In this document: positions 15,473-23,259 of the stretch, one piece after another
Layout: the number at the start of each line of letters is the position of its first letter
How positions within the stretch are numbered: the stretch's first letter is position 1
Assembly: GCA_045628105.1 (NCBI GenBank)
Contig: JAZQOX010000002.1
Span: forward strand, 1-32,389
Direction: 5' to 3'
Length of the DNA: 32,389 nt
Source: UMGS1781 sp045628105
GTDB taxonomy: Bacteria; Bacillota; Clostridia; TANB77; CAG-508
The notes under the pieces: generated by a model
The model's database searches: none
Told to the model about the DNA's origin: nothing
The model's input: only the letters and a program-made list of their open reading frames with translations
Position numbers and translations under genes: made by a program

Positions 15473-16291
15473 ATGCATAAGAACAAGAAAAAAGAAAAGA
15501 TTGCTTTTTTGATTATGGCTGTTGTTTTAACTGTACTGGTTGTTATGACAAATATTAAAACATCAAAGTTTTCTAAATTAGAAAATTTTGCACAAAAATT
15601 AGTTATGCCAATTCAAAACGGATTAGTATATTTAAAAAACAAAATAGCAGGCAATAATGCTTTTTTTGAAAATATTAATAATTTAAAAGCGGAAAATAAA
15701 GAATTAAAGGCAAAAATTGATGAGTTAAATAAAGACATAAGTGAGCTTGGAATTATCAAGGCAGAAAATAAAACATTAAGAGAATATGCAAATTTATCTG
15801 ATGAGTATACAAAATATGAAACAGTTCCAGCATACATTATTGATAGAGATTTGAGCAATTTAAGCAATACAATTGTAATAAATGCAGGAGAAAAAGATGG
15901 AATCAAGGTGAATATGCCGGTTGTATCCACACAAGGTGTAGTGGGACATATAATTTCTGTTACTAATAACACGGCAAAAGTGCAACCAATAATTGATCCA
16001 TCAAGTAGTGTTAGTGCAATAATGAACATATCAAGGGATAATATAATTGTTAAAGGACAACTTGGAAGTAATAATTTGCTTACAGCAACATACATTGGTA
16101 CAGAAGCAGATCTTGTTCTGAATGATGATGTTGAAACATCAGGCTTGGGTGGGATATATCCAAAGGGACTAAAGATTGGAACATTAGTTGAAATCAATGA
16201 TGCAAAAAATGTAACTGAAGAGTCTGCAATTATTGAAACAGTAGTTGATTTTTCAAAACTAGAAACAGTTTTAGTTATAATAAACAAATAA
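15473..16291 (+). CDS. mreC: Cell shape-determining protein MreC
   Basis: MreC is the extracytoplasmic scaffold linking MreB filaments to penicillin-binding proteins and other elongasome parts. The 272-residue protein has a basic N-terminus, one membrane segment (about residues 10-28), a coiled coil (about 60-105, rich in Leu, Lys and Glu) and a C-terminal β-rich MreC domain with the typical GVVGHIISVTNNTAKVQPIID and GGIYPKGLKIG. The start is the ATG at 15473, with GGAGG six bases upstream; the frame is open further upstream only because it reads through the hairpin. The gene is followed at once by a terminator, so mreD does not follow. Confidence 0.95.
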   Translation: MHKNKKKEKIAFLIMAVVLTVLVVMTNIKTSKFSKLENFAQKLVMPIQNGLVYLKNKIAGNNAFFENINNLKAENKELKAKIDELNKDISELGIIKAENKTLREYANLSDEYTKYETVPAYIIDRDLSNLSNTIVINAGEKDGIKVNMPVVSTQGVVGHIISVTNNTAKVQPIIDPSSSVSAIMNISRDNIIVKGQLGSNNLLTATYIGTEADLVLNDDVETSGLGGIYPKGLKIGTLVEINDAKNVTEESAIIETVVDFSKLETVLVIINK

Positions 16292-16320
16292 ATGGTAGAA
16301 GTATTTCTACCATTTATTTG
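16285..16320. terminator. Bidirectional terminator after mreC
   Basis: A 15-base perfect stem (16285-16299 with 16306-16320) closes on a six-base loop between convergent genes. It overlaps the mreC stop codon and abuts the stop codon of the - strand gene. Confidence 0.85.
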
Positions 16321-17853
16321 TTATTCATCATCTCTTTCAAATCCTTTTGATTCTGATTCTACAGGATGAAATGGCTTATTAGAAATGTCTGTTACATCTT
16401 TTTTAGCCGAAAGTTTAATAGTATTTGTTACCAATGTGGATTGAATATTTTCAGGATTGTCTTCAACGGTATCCTTTTCTTTTTCTTTTTTATCAGTAGT
16501 AATTTCCTTTTTATCTAATTTTAATTCTTCTGAAAATTCCCTTTGTGCACCTGCTGCAAAACCTCCACCTGTGCTCCCAGAAGTACTGTCAGATGATGAT
16601 GTAGAAGCTGATGAAACACGTGTTTTTACATCTACTACAAGTGAATCTTGGAAAGATTCAACTAATTCGTCTGATATTTTTTCTTCAACAAATGCGACGG
16701 TTTGTTCAATATTAGATTTCTCAATCATTTCTACTTTTTGAATATTGCTATTAATAATTGCTAACTGATAAATATCTTCATGAGTTAGTTCTTGGTTATT
16801 AGAAAGCATACCAAATAATTGAATTACAGAATCTTTTTTAGTTTCATCAATAGATGAAAAATCATCTTTTGAAATAAACTTTCCAGTAGAATCCATAACA
16901 GGAATTTTATATGTTCCTTTTGTAGGCAATTCATGTTCATAGGTTGATTTTAAACCTAAAACAATGGTTTCTTTAACTTTGGGCTCAAACTCGTTGATAT
17001 ATCTACTATATTTATATGTCCAATCAAATAATGAGTCAATATCGTTTGTATTTGTACTAACAATATTAATAAAATCGTGAAGAGCATCTTTACTTATTTG
17101 CTTTATAGATCCATTTAACTCTGGAGCTAAAATAGAAAAAGTATATAGAATCTCTAAATTCTTTTCGTCCGAATATTCTTGAACAGATTTTTCAACAAGA
17201 GATTTATGCTTTTCATCAAAGTCAGCTGTTGGATATAATTCCTTCCATGTATCGAATGCATTTATAAAATCATCCTTTGTACTAAAATCAGTTGGATGTT
17301 CAATAATTTTTAGTAATTCATCATATGCCAATTCAGAATCAAATTTTTGAAGAATTTTGGTTCTATATGAATTACTAAGTAATTGAGAAACAATATGAGG
17401 ATATTTTTCTGCTAAATACTCTTTAGGATATTTTTCAAATAATTTTGTTAAATCTTTATCTAATTTAGATTCATTTTTATGATGTTCAGCATCACTTAAA
17501 ACCTTACGTAATTTTTTCAATCCAACAGAATAATCTTCTTTTGAATAATTAAGCCAAGCAGTAAATCCTTGTATTGTTGCTTCTTTATATTCTTCACTAA
17601 GCATAATTTGTATTTTTCTTTTTAATTCATCACTAAATAAATCAATAGGGAAACGTTTTTCCCATTCGCGAAGGTCTTTATCAAATTGAACTTTATCCTG
17701 AGTTGCTTGAGCATATGAAAAAATTTGAACAAGTAAAAAATATGCTTCTTCTTCATCAAAATCTCTAGATTTCTTTTTCGCTTCATCAGTTAGTGGTTCT
17801 ATTACTGAATTTTGTGTAACGTCAGTTTTTAATATATCTTGTAAATCTTGCAT
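16321..17853 (-). CDS. Unrecognised 510-residue helical repeat protein
   Basis: I do not recognise this family. The protein has no signal peptide or membrane segment and should be cytoplasmic. The N-terminal two thirds look all-helical and contain about four degenerate repeats (residues 34-81, 107-155, 174-220 and 257-297). The repeat core is a helix, then a D/N-x-L/F-x-x-W/F-x-x-x-F/Y-P-like motif, seen as LREWEKRFP, LTKLFEKYP and FDTWKELYP, and more weakly as LFDWTYKYS. A Ser/Thr/Gly linker (about 413-434) leads to a very charged Lys/Glu tail ending in Asp-Asp-Glu. GGAGG precedes ATG, with its own promoter at 17886-17914. Helical repeats plus a disordered tail suggest a scaffold or adaptor, but this is inference. 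Confidence 0.85.
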   Translation of the reverse strand: MQDLQDILKTDVTQNSVIEPLTDEAKKKSRDFDEEEAYFLLVQIFSYAQATQDKVQFDKDLREWEKRFPIDLFSDELKRKIQIMLSEEYKEATIQGFTAWLNYSKEDYSVGLKKLRKVLSDAEHHKNESKLDKDLTKLFEKYPKEYLAEKYPHIVSQLLSNSYRTKILQKFDSELAYDELLKIIEHPTDFSTKDDFINAFDTWKELYPTADFDEKHKSLVEKSVQEYSDEKNLEILYTFSILAPELNGSIKQISKDALHDFINIVSTNTNDIDSLFDWTYKYSRYINEFEPKVKETIVLGLKSTYEHELPTKGTYKIPVMDSTGKFISKDDFSSIDETKKDSVIQLFGMLSNNQELTHEDIYQLAIINSNIQKVEMIEKSNIEQTVAFVEEKISDELVESFQDSLVVDVKTRVSSASTSSSDSTSGSTGGGFAAGAQREFSEELKLDKKEITTDKKEKEKDTVEDNPENIQSTLVTNTIKLSAKKDVTDISNKPFHPVESESKGFERDDE

Positions 17854-17885
17854 TTAAACCTCCAATTATTTTTCTAGATAATACT

Positions 17886-17914
17886 ATTATATCACGGAAA
17901 TTAAAAGTAAACAA
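17886..17914 (-). promoter_or_regulatory. Predicted promoter of the 510-residue repeat protein
   Basis: On the - strand TTGTTT (17909-17914), 17 bases, and TATAAT (17886-17891) with TGA just before it (extended -10). Its -35 box directly abuts the -35 box of the ispH promoter. Confidence 0.7.
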
Positions 17915-17943
17915 TTGATTTTAGTAAATTTTAATGCTAAAAT
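17915..17943 (+). promoter_or_regulatory. Predicted promoter of ispH
   Basis: TTGATT (17915-17920), 17 bases, and TAAAAT (17938-17943) with an upstream TGC (extended -10). This placement rules out the in-frame ATG at 17934 as the ispH start. Confidence 0.65.
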
Positions 17944-17981
17944 TAAAACAGAAATTTAAAAATTTAAAAATTGGAGATAAG

Positions 17982-18824
17982 ATGGAAATTGTAATTGGAA
18001 AAACAGCTGGATTTTGTTTTGGAGTGGAGAATGCCGTTTCAAAAACAAAAGAATTGACAAATACAAATAAAGAGATTTTTTGTCTAGGAGAACTCGTTCA
18101 CAACAAACAGGTAACAGATGAATTAAAAGAAAAAGGGGTAAAATTTATTGAGAATATTGAAGAAGCAAAAAATGAAGTAATTATAAGAGCTCATGGAATT
18201 CCAAAACAAACATATAGTAAAGCAAAAAAATTAGGAATAAATTTAATAGATCTAACGTGTCCAAAGGTATTGCAAATTCATAAAATTTCTGAAGAATATT
18301 CTAAAAATAGATATTATATATTTATTACAGGAAAGAAAGAACACCCTGAAATGATTGGCACAATTGGATTTTGTGAAAAATATTATATAATAGAAGATGA
18401 AAATGATATAGAAAATGCTATAAAAGAATATGAAAAATCTGGATTAATAAAAGCTTTACTTATATCACAAACTACATATAGTGCTCAAAAATTTGAAAAA
18501 ATTTCAAACATATTAGCACAAAAAATTAAAATAGAAATAAAAAATACAATATGTTTAACTACAAAACAAAGACAAGAAGAAACAGAAAAAATGGCAAAAC
18601 AAGTTGATATGATGATAATAATAGGAGGAAGGCATAGTTCTAATTCAACAAAACTTTATGATGTTGCAAAACAATATTGTCAGAGAACTATTTTTGCAGA
18701 AACAGCTGAAGAGATTAATAAAAGTGATTTTGAAAATATTAATAAAATAGGAATAATGGCAGGAGCATCAACTCCAGAAATTTGCATTACAAACATTGTT
18801 GAAAAAATTAAAAATATATGTTAA
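17982..18824 (+). CDS. ispH: 4-hydroxy-3-methylbut-2-enyl diphosphate reductase
   Basis: IspH (LytB) is the iron-sulfur enzyme that makes IPP and DMAPP in the last step of the MEP isoprenoid pathway. The 280-residue protein has the three cluster cysteines: Cys12 in GFCFGV, Cys93 in DLTCPKV and Cys191 in NTICLTTKQRQ. It also has LVHN (His40), RAHGIP (His71), HPE (His121) and the GGRHSSNSTKL segment. The start is the ATG at 17982, preceded by GGAGATAAG; the longer frame would begin inside the promoter. A sortase gene follows 37 bases later on the same strand. Some clostridia carry IspH fused to an S1-domain protein; this one is the stand-alone form. Confidence 0.96.
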   Translation: MEIVIGKTAGFCFGVENAVSKTKELTNTNKEIFCLGELVHNKQVTDELKEKGVKFIENIEEAKNEVIIRAHGIPKQTYSKAKKLGINLIDLTCPKVLQIHKISEEYSKNRYYIFITGKKEHPEMIGTIGFCEKYYIIEDENDIENAIKEYEKSGLIKALLISQTTYSAQKFEKISNILAQKIKIEIKNTICLTTKQRQEETEKMAKQVDMMIIIGGRHSSNSTKLYDVAKQYCQRTIFAETAEEINKSDFENINKIGIMAGASTPEICITNIVEKIKNIC

Positions 18825-18861
18825 AATAAAATAGATATTCTGTTAGAAAAGGAGGAATAAG

Positions 18862-19611
18862 ATGAATCAAATACTTGTATACGAAAAATTATACGTTACG
18901 CCAGAGATAAAACGTAAAAAAAACTTTTTTAAAGCAGAATTTATTTTATCAATTATCATTCTAATAGGATTATCAACATATGGAATATGTTCAGCATATG
19001 ATCGAAACAAAAAAGAATCAATATCGCAAGATATATTAGGAGCAATGGAAATACAACCAGAAACTAAAATAGTTGAAGAACAAGCCGTTATTCTTGTATT
19101 AAATCAAGAAAGCGAAGGCGAAAATATAAACAAAATAGAAAAAACTGCAATTGAGCGTCAAATTAGAGTCCCAAAAGAGCAATTAGTTACAGCAAAGGAT
19201 GGAACAGTATATTATACAATAGGACAAATTAATATATCATCTATTAATTGCAAATACCCAATTTTGGCAAGTGAAACAGATAATTTTGATACTTTATTAA
19301 AAATTGCACCGGTTAAATTTTTTGGAGCAAATCCAAATGAAATTGGAAATTTTTGTATAGTTGGACATAACTATAGAAACTCTCAATTTTTTAGTAAAGT
19401 TCCAAAACTTGAGAATGGTGATATTATTGAGATAACAGATACTTTTGGGAAAAAAGTCGAATATAAAGTATATGATAAGTTTGTTACTGTAAATACTGAT
19501 ACATCATGTACAAGTCAACACACAAATGGAAAAAGAGAAATAACATTAATAACATGTACAAATGCAAGTGATGAGCATAGAGTAATTGTAAAGGCAAGAG
19601 AAGTAATATAA
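18862..19611 (+). CDS. Sortase
   Basis: Sortases are membrane cysteine transpeptidases that cut a C-terminal sorting signal and join the protein to the wall or to a pilus. The 249-residue protein has an N-terminal cytoplasmic stretch, one membrane segment (about 27-46), a linker, and a sortase domain (about 115-249). It carries catalytic His169 in VGHNYR, Cys232 in TLITC and Arg240 in EHRVIV. The N-terminal anchor orientation is like class A, D or E; I cannot fix the class. No gene in this window has an LPxTG-like tail, so its substrates lie elsewhere. It follows ispH and ends at a terminator. Confidence 0.92.
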   Translation: MNQILVYEKLYVTPEIKRKKNFFKAEFILSIIILIGLSTYGICSAYDRNKKESISQDILGAMEIQPETKIVEEQAVILVLNQESEGENINKIEKTAIERQIRVPKEQLVTAKDGTVYYTIGQINISSINCKYPILASETDNFDTLLKIAPVKFFGANPNEIGNFCIVGHNYRNSQFFSKVPKLENGDIIEITDTFGKKVEYKVYDKFVTVNTDTSCTSQHTNGKREITLITCTNASDEHRVIVKAREVI

Positions 19612-19617
19612 AAAAAC

Positions 19618-19648
19618 AAAGGCAAATTTTGTATTTGCCTTTATTTTT
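19618..19648. terminator. Bidirectional terminator after the sortase gene
   Basis: A 10-base perfect stem (19618-19627 with 19633-19642) closes on five bases and runs into ATTTTTTA. On the other strand the stem is followed by a run of T, so it can also serve the convergent HD-GYP gene. Confidence 0.88.
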
Positions 19649-20694
19649 TATATACGTTGTATTCTTTGTATTTCGGATGGTTTGTTTTCAAGTATATTAA
19701 TAAATACTTTTACTAATTCAGGATCAAATTGTGTACCACTATTTTTAAGTAATTCACCTTTAATTATGTCTAAAGGTAATGAATCTCTGTAAGAACGTTT
19801 AGAGCTCATTGCATCAAAAGCATCTGCAATTGTTGCAATTCTTGCTAAATATGGAATATCTTCTCCTTTTAAATTTGAAGGATATCCGGTTCCATCATAA
19901 CTTTCGTGATGATGTTTTACAATTGGAATGATATCTTGGAATATAGTTGCGTTTGATAGTATATGTGCACCAATTGCAGGATGATTTTTGATTTCAGAAT
20001 ATTCAAAGTCATCTAATCTAGAAGTTTTTAATAAAATACTATCAGGAATACCTATTTTTCCAATATCATGAAACAATCCACCAAGTTTTAATTTTTTCAA
20101 ATCTTCATCTGATAAATGAAGTTCTTTACCAATCAATTCAGAATATTCAGAAACTCTATCAGAATGACCTTTTGTATATGCATCTTTTGCTTCAACAGTA
20201 TAGCGTAAGATTTCAATTGTTTCTAAATAAGCAGATTCTAATTTATCGTATGTGTTTTTTAATTCTTCATTAATATTTTTTATTAACTTCATTTGACTTA
20301 CAGCTTTAATACCGGATTCTATCAGTAATAATAATTGATCTGATTTATCACTTTTTTCGCAATATCCCTGAATATCTAATCTTTTAATTGTCTCTAATGG
20401 AGGAGCTAAATCTTTGTGACCAGTAAGTAATAAAATATATAATTCTTTATTAAATTTTCTTATTTCCTCAACTACCTGATCTCCATGTAAAGGAGTCATT
20501 AAAAAGTCTAACAACATTAAATCAAAATGCTCATTTTTAACCCTTTCAATTGCCTCAACAGGATTTGTTACACCAACACAGGTATATCCTTCTCTTGATA
20601 GAAAAACGTTTAAAGAATCAAGAATTCCGGATTCGTCGTCTACTGCAATTATTTTATATTGAGCATTACTGTTGTCGTGCATATTTTTACGCAT
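19648..20694 (-). CDS. Response regulator with HD-GYP phosphodiesterase output
   Basis: The 348-residue protein has an N-terminal receiver domain (about 13-130) with the acidic pair Asp19-Asp20, phosphoacceptor Asp63, Thr91 and Lys114. A helical linker (about 130-165) leads to a C-terminal HD-GYP domain (about 160-340). The HD-GYP metal motif is complete: HDIGKIGIPD (His209-Asp210) and HHESYDGTGYP (262-272). HD-GYP proteins usually hydrolyse cyclic di-GMP, so phosphorylation may control second-messenger breakdown. No histidine kinase gene is adjacent. The start ATG has an AGGGGAT site upstream. The gene is a single-gene unit, divergent from the DnaJ-like gene. Confidence 0.93.
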   Translation of the reverse strand: MRKNMHDNSNAQYKIIAVDDESGILDSLNVFLSREGYTCVGVTNPVEAIERVKNEHFDLMLLDFLMTPLHGDQVVEEIRKFNKELYILLLTGHKDLAPPLETIKRLDIQGYCEKSDKSDQLLLLIESGIKAVSQMKLIKNINEELKNTYDKLESAYLETIEILRYTVEAKDAYTKGHSDRVSEYSELIGKELHLSDEDLKKLKLGGLFHDIGKIGIPDSILLKTSRLDDFEYSEIKNHPAIGAHILSNATIFQDIIPIVKHHHESYDGTGYPSNLKGEDIPYLARIATIADAFDAMSSKRSYRDSLPLDIIKGELLKNSGTQFDPELVKVFINILENKPSEIQRIQRI

Positions 20695-20771
20695 ATGATC
20701 ATCCCCTAAAATAAAGTTACTTACATATTATAATAAAACATAAAAAAAAACAAGGAAAAAAAGAAAAAAAG

Positions 20772-20800
20772 TGGAAAAAATGTGAAATTTATGCTATAAT
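20772..20800 (+). promoter_or_regulatory. Predicted extended -10 promoter of the DnaJ-like gene
   Basis: TGGAAA (20772-20777), 17 bases, and TATAAT (20795-20800) with TGC before it. A series of A tracts upstream (20741-20780) could act as an UP element. No CIRCE repeat is visible near it. Confidence 0.65.
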
Positions 20801-20839
20801 TTAATAGGTAACATAACTTTTACTATAAGGAGATAAATA

Positions 20840-21730
20840 ATGATTTTTAAAGATTATTATAAAATTTTAAATTTAGATACAAATAAAGTAACATATCAAC
20901 AAATAAAGGTTGCATTTAGAGAACAAGCAAAAAAATATCATCCGGACATAAATAACCAAAAACCACAATATGAAGAACGTTTTAAAGATATAAATGAAGC
21001 ATATAGAGTATTATCTGATGGAGCTGCAAAAAGAAAATATGATAGAATGTGGAATTCCAAGATAGGAAGAAAAAAGGCTAAATCAGAAGCAGAGGAAAGA
21101 AAACAAGAAAAGGGAACAGCATTTAACGAATTTTTTAGTATGTTTTTTGGAGATACAATTCCGGGGACACAAAAAGAAAAAACAAATATTCCATTAAAAG
21201 GAGAAAATGTTGAAACAGAAATAAATGTTAAACTTGAAGATGCATATTTTGGACTAGAGAAAAAAATTTCATTAAGAACAGTAAAAGGACAAATGAAAAC
21301 ATTTTCAGTTAAAGTACCATCAGGAATAAGAAATGGTGAAAAGATAAGACTATTGGGACAAGGAAAAGAAGGATTAAATGGTGGTAAAAATGGAGATTTA
21401 TTTATAAAAATAAATATAGAAGACAACAAAAAATTCAAGCTTGAAGGTTGTGATTTATTAACAGATGTTTATGTATCACCATGGGAAGCTGCATTAGGTA
21501 AAAAGATAAATATTGATTCAATTGAAGAAAGCTTACCAGTTGAGATTCCGGCTGGAATTCAGAGTGGAGAAAAAATAATATTACCTAACAAAGGATATAG
21601 AAACGGACAAGGAGGAAGAGGAAATTTAATTGCAGAAATAAAAACAGTAGTTCCAAAAGAATTAACGGAAGAGGAGAAAGAATTGTTTTCAAAATTACAA
21701 GATATATCAAAATTTAATCCGAGAATATAA
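20840..21730 (+). CDS. DnaJ-like co-chaperone without zinc finger (CbpA type)
   Basis: The 296-residue protein has an N-terminal J domain (about 4-70) with His34-Pro35-Asp36, which stimulates DnaK ATPase. A charged linker with a Phe-rich patch (FNEFFSMFFGD) follows, then the two β-domains of the DnaJ C-terminal region with VKVPSGIRNGEKIRLLGQG and VEIPAGIQSGEKI. The CxxCxGxG zinc-finger repeats of true DnaJ are absent, so it is of the class II, CbpA-like type. dnaK and grpE are not adjacent, so it is probably an accessory co-chaperone rather than the main DnaJ. GGAG lies ten bases before ATG. Confidence 0.9.
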   Translation: MIFKDYYKILNLDTNKVTYQQIKVAFREQAKKYHPDINNQKPQYEERFKDINEAYRVLSDGAAKRKYDRMWNSKIGRKKAKSEAEERKQEKGTAFNEFFSMFFGDTIPGTQKEKTNIPLKGENVETEINVKLEDAYFGLEKKISLRTVKGQMKTFSVKVPSGIRNGEKIRLLGQGKEGLNGGKNGDLFIKINIEDNKKFKLEGCDLLTDVYVSPWEAALGKKINIDSIEESLPVEIPAGIQSGEKIILPNKGYRNGQGGRGNLIAEIKTVVPKELTEEEKELFSKLQDISKFNPRI

Positions 21731-21755
21731 AAACTGCCAATATATTGGCAGTTTT
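21730..21755. terminator. Bidirectional terminator, DnaJ-like gene and sigG
   Basis: An 11-base perfect stem (21730-21740 with 21745-21755) closes on TATA, with T runs on both strands, between convergent stop codons. It overlaps the last codon of sigG. Confidence 0.88.
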
Positions 21756-22527
21756 ATTTATATAATTGTTTAATCCTTTCAATTGCGCTTTTTTCAAGCC
21801 TTGAAACCTGGGCTTGAGATATTCCTATTTCATCGGCAACTTCCATCTGGGTTCTTCCATCAAAGAAACGACGTGATATAATAGCTTTTTCTCTACTATT
21901 TAATTTTTTCATTGCTTCTGCAATTGTAATGTTTTCTGCCCAAAGTTCATCAGTATTTTTTGAATCTTTAACTTGATCCATAACATAGATACTTTCACTT
22001 CCTTCGTTATATACAGGTTCCTGCAATGAAATGGGTTCTTGGATAGAATCGAGACTTATTACAATTTCTTCTTTATCAATACCTAATTCTTTGGCTATAT
22101 CCTCTATGGTAGGTTCTTTTTGAGATTCTTTAGATAATTTTTCTTTTGCTTGAAGAGCCTTATAGGCTAAATCCCTCATTGAACGACTAACTCTAATTGG
22201 ATTGTTATCTCTTAAATGTCTCCTAATTTCTCCAATAATCATTGGAACAGCATATGTGCTAAACTGAACATTTAAATTAATATCAAAATTATCTATTGCT
22301 TTAATTAAACCGACACATCCAACCTGAAATAAGTCATCTGGATTTTCATTTCTGCCATTAAATCTCTGAACAATACTTAAAACTAATCTTAAATTACCAC
22401 TTATAAATTTTTCTCTGGCAGATTTATCGCCACTTTTTATTTTTTTTAATAGTTCGTTTTTTTCTTTATTTGTTAGAACAGGTAACTTTGAAGTGTTAAC
22501 AGAAGAAATTTCTACCTTGTTTATCAA
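21754..22527 (-). CDS. sigG: RNA polymerase sporulation sigma factor σG
   Basis: σG drives late gene expression in the forespore. The 257-residue protein matches σG along its whole length: the N-terminal NKVEISSVNTSKLPVL, core-binding region 2 with NLRLVLSIVQRF and DDLFQVGCVGLIKAIDNFD, RDNNPIRVSRSMRDLAYKAL, YVMDQVKD, and region 4 with TQMEVADEIGISQAQVSRLEKSA. The VSSVNTSKLP-type N-terminus and the RDNNPIRVSRS block separate it from σF and σE. Translation starts at TTG (22525-22527), eight bases after a full AAAGGAGG site; no better start exists. It is the last gene of a colinear group with comEA and an unknown membrane protein. The usual sigE neighbour is absent here. Confidence 0.95.
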   Translation of the reverse strand: MINKVEISSVNTSKLPVLTNKEKNELLKKIKSGDKSAREKFISGNLRLVLSIVQRFNGRNENPDDLFQVGCVGLIKAIDNFDINLNVQFSTYAVPMIIGEIRRHLRDNNPIRVSRSMRDLAYKALQAKEKLSKESQKEPTIEDIAKELGIDKEEIVISLDSIQEPISLQEPVYNEGSESIYVMDQVKDSKNTDELWAENITIAEAMKKLNSREKAIISRRFFDGRTQMEVADEIGISQAQVSRLEKSAIERIKQLYK

Positions 22528-22586
22528 ATAAAAAACCTCCTTTGAAATTACTTGTTTAAAGTATTTCCAAAAGAGGAACTTTTATA

Positions 22587-23204
22587 CTATTTTATAGTTT
22601 CTGTTTGTTCATTTAAAAATGATATCTTGGCTGTAGATAATTGTCCGGCTTCTATTCTGGCAAGCTGAATATCTGAACGATCGAGCCAAGCAAGATCTGC
22701 GAATTCCCAAATAAAATACCAAAGAAGGAAAATTGCAAGTTCGTTAATAGTTGTAGATATTAGATTTATCTTTTGCAATAAAATACAAAGAGATAAACTA
22801 ATAATTCCAAATACTAATAGTACAATAGATTTATGAGAATTTGTATCCAAGTCTAAGAATTTATCACCTAGTTTTAAACCAAAATAGTCTGCAATCACTT
22901 TTTTGATCAAATCTTTTTCTTCATCAGAAAAATTTCCACCACATATTTCAATTACAATTCTTTCTTCAATAGGAATATAATATGCACATTCCTCAATATA
23001 ATGAGCAAATTCAGGATTAATCCATTCGTAATCTTTAGTTGAATATTTAGAAATAATATCATCAATAGAATCAACTTTGGCAGATATGTAGGCTTCACCT
23101 TTTTCAATATAATAATCTTTTACAAATTTTGCATAATTAAATTTTGCACTTTTAAATTTTTTCAAATTTTTGATAGATTTTTTTGTTTTGCCATGCGATA
23201 ACAT
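22587..23204 (-). CDS. Conserved-looking hypothetical protein with two membrane segments
   Basis: The 205-residue protein is cytoplasmic for about 120 residues, starting with a very basic N-terminus. A middle part (IPIEERIVIEICGGNFSDEE, then IKKVIADYFGLKLGDKFLDL) looks like a small folded domain. Two membrane helices (about 124-143 and 149-168) form a hairpin, and a short tail (LARIEAGQLSTAKISFL) follows. I have a general impression of similar hypothetical proteins in clostridia, but cannot name a family. GAGGTG lies 11 bases before ATG. It lies between comEA and sigG on the same strand with gaps of 55 and 59 bases, so it may share their transcript. No catalytic motif is apparent. Confidence 0.8.
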   Translation of the reverse strand: MLSHGKTKKSIKNLKKFKSAKFNYAKFVKDYYIEKGEAYISAKVDSIDDIISKYSTKDYEWINPEFAHYIEECAYYIPIEERIVIEICGGNFSDEEKDLIKKVIADYFGLKLGDKFLDLDTNSHKSIVLLVFGIISLSLCILLQKINLISTTINELAIFLLWYFIWEFADLAWLDRSDIQLARIEAGQLSTAKISFLNEQTETIK

Positions 23205-23259
23205 ATAAAAATTTACACCTCAAAAATATAATATCATAAGAAACGGTATAAATTCAAGC

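Noticed and set aside
15613..16287. 224-codon open frame on the - strand inside mreC
   Set aside because: Antisense shadow of mreC; no ribosome site and no family features.
22548..22576. Possible hairpin between the 205-residue gene and sigG as a terminator
   Set aside because: Pairing is interrupted by a bulge and there is no T run, so I do not call it.
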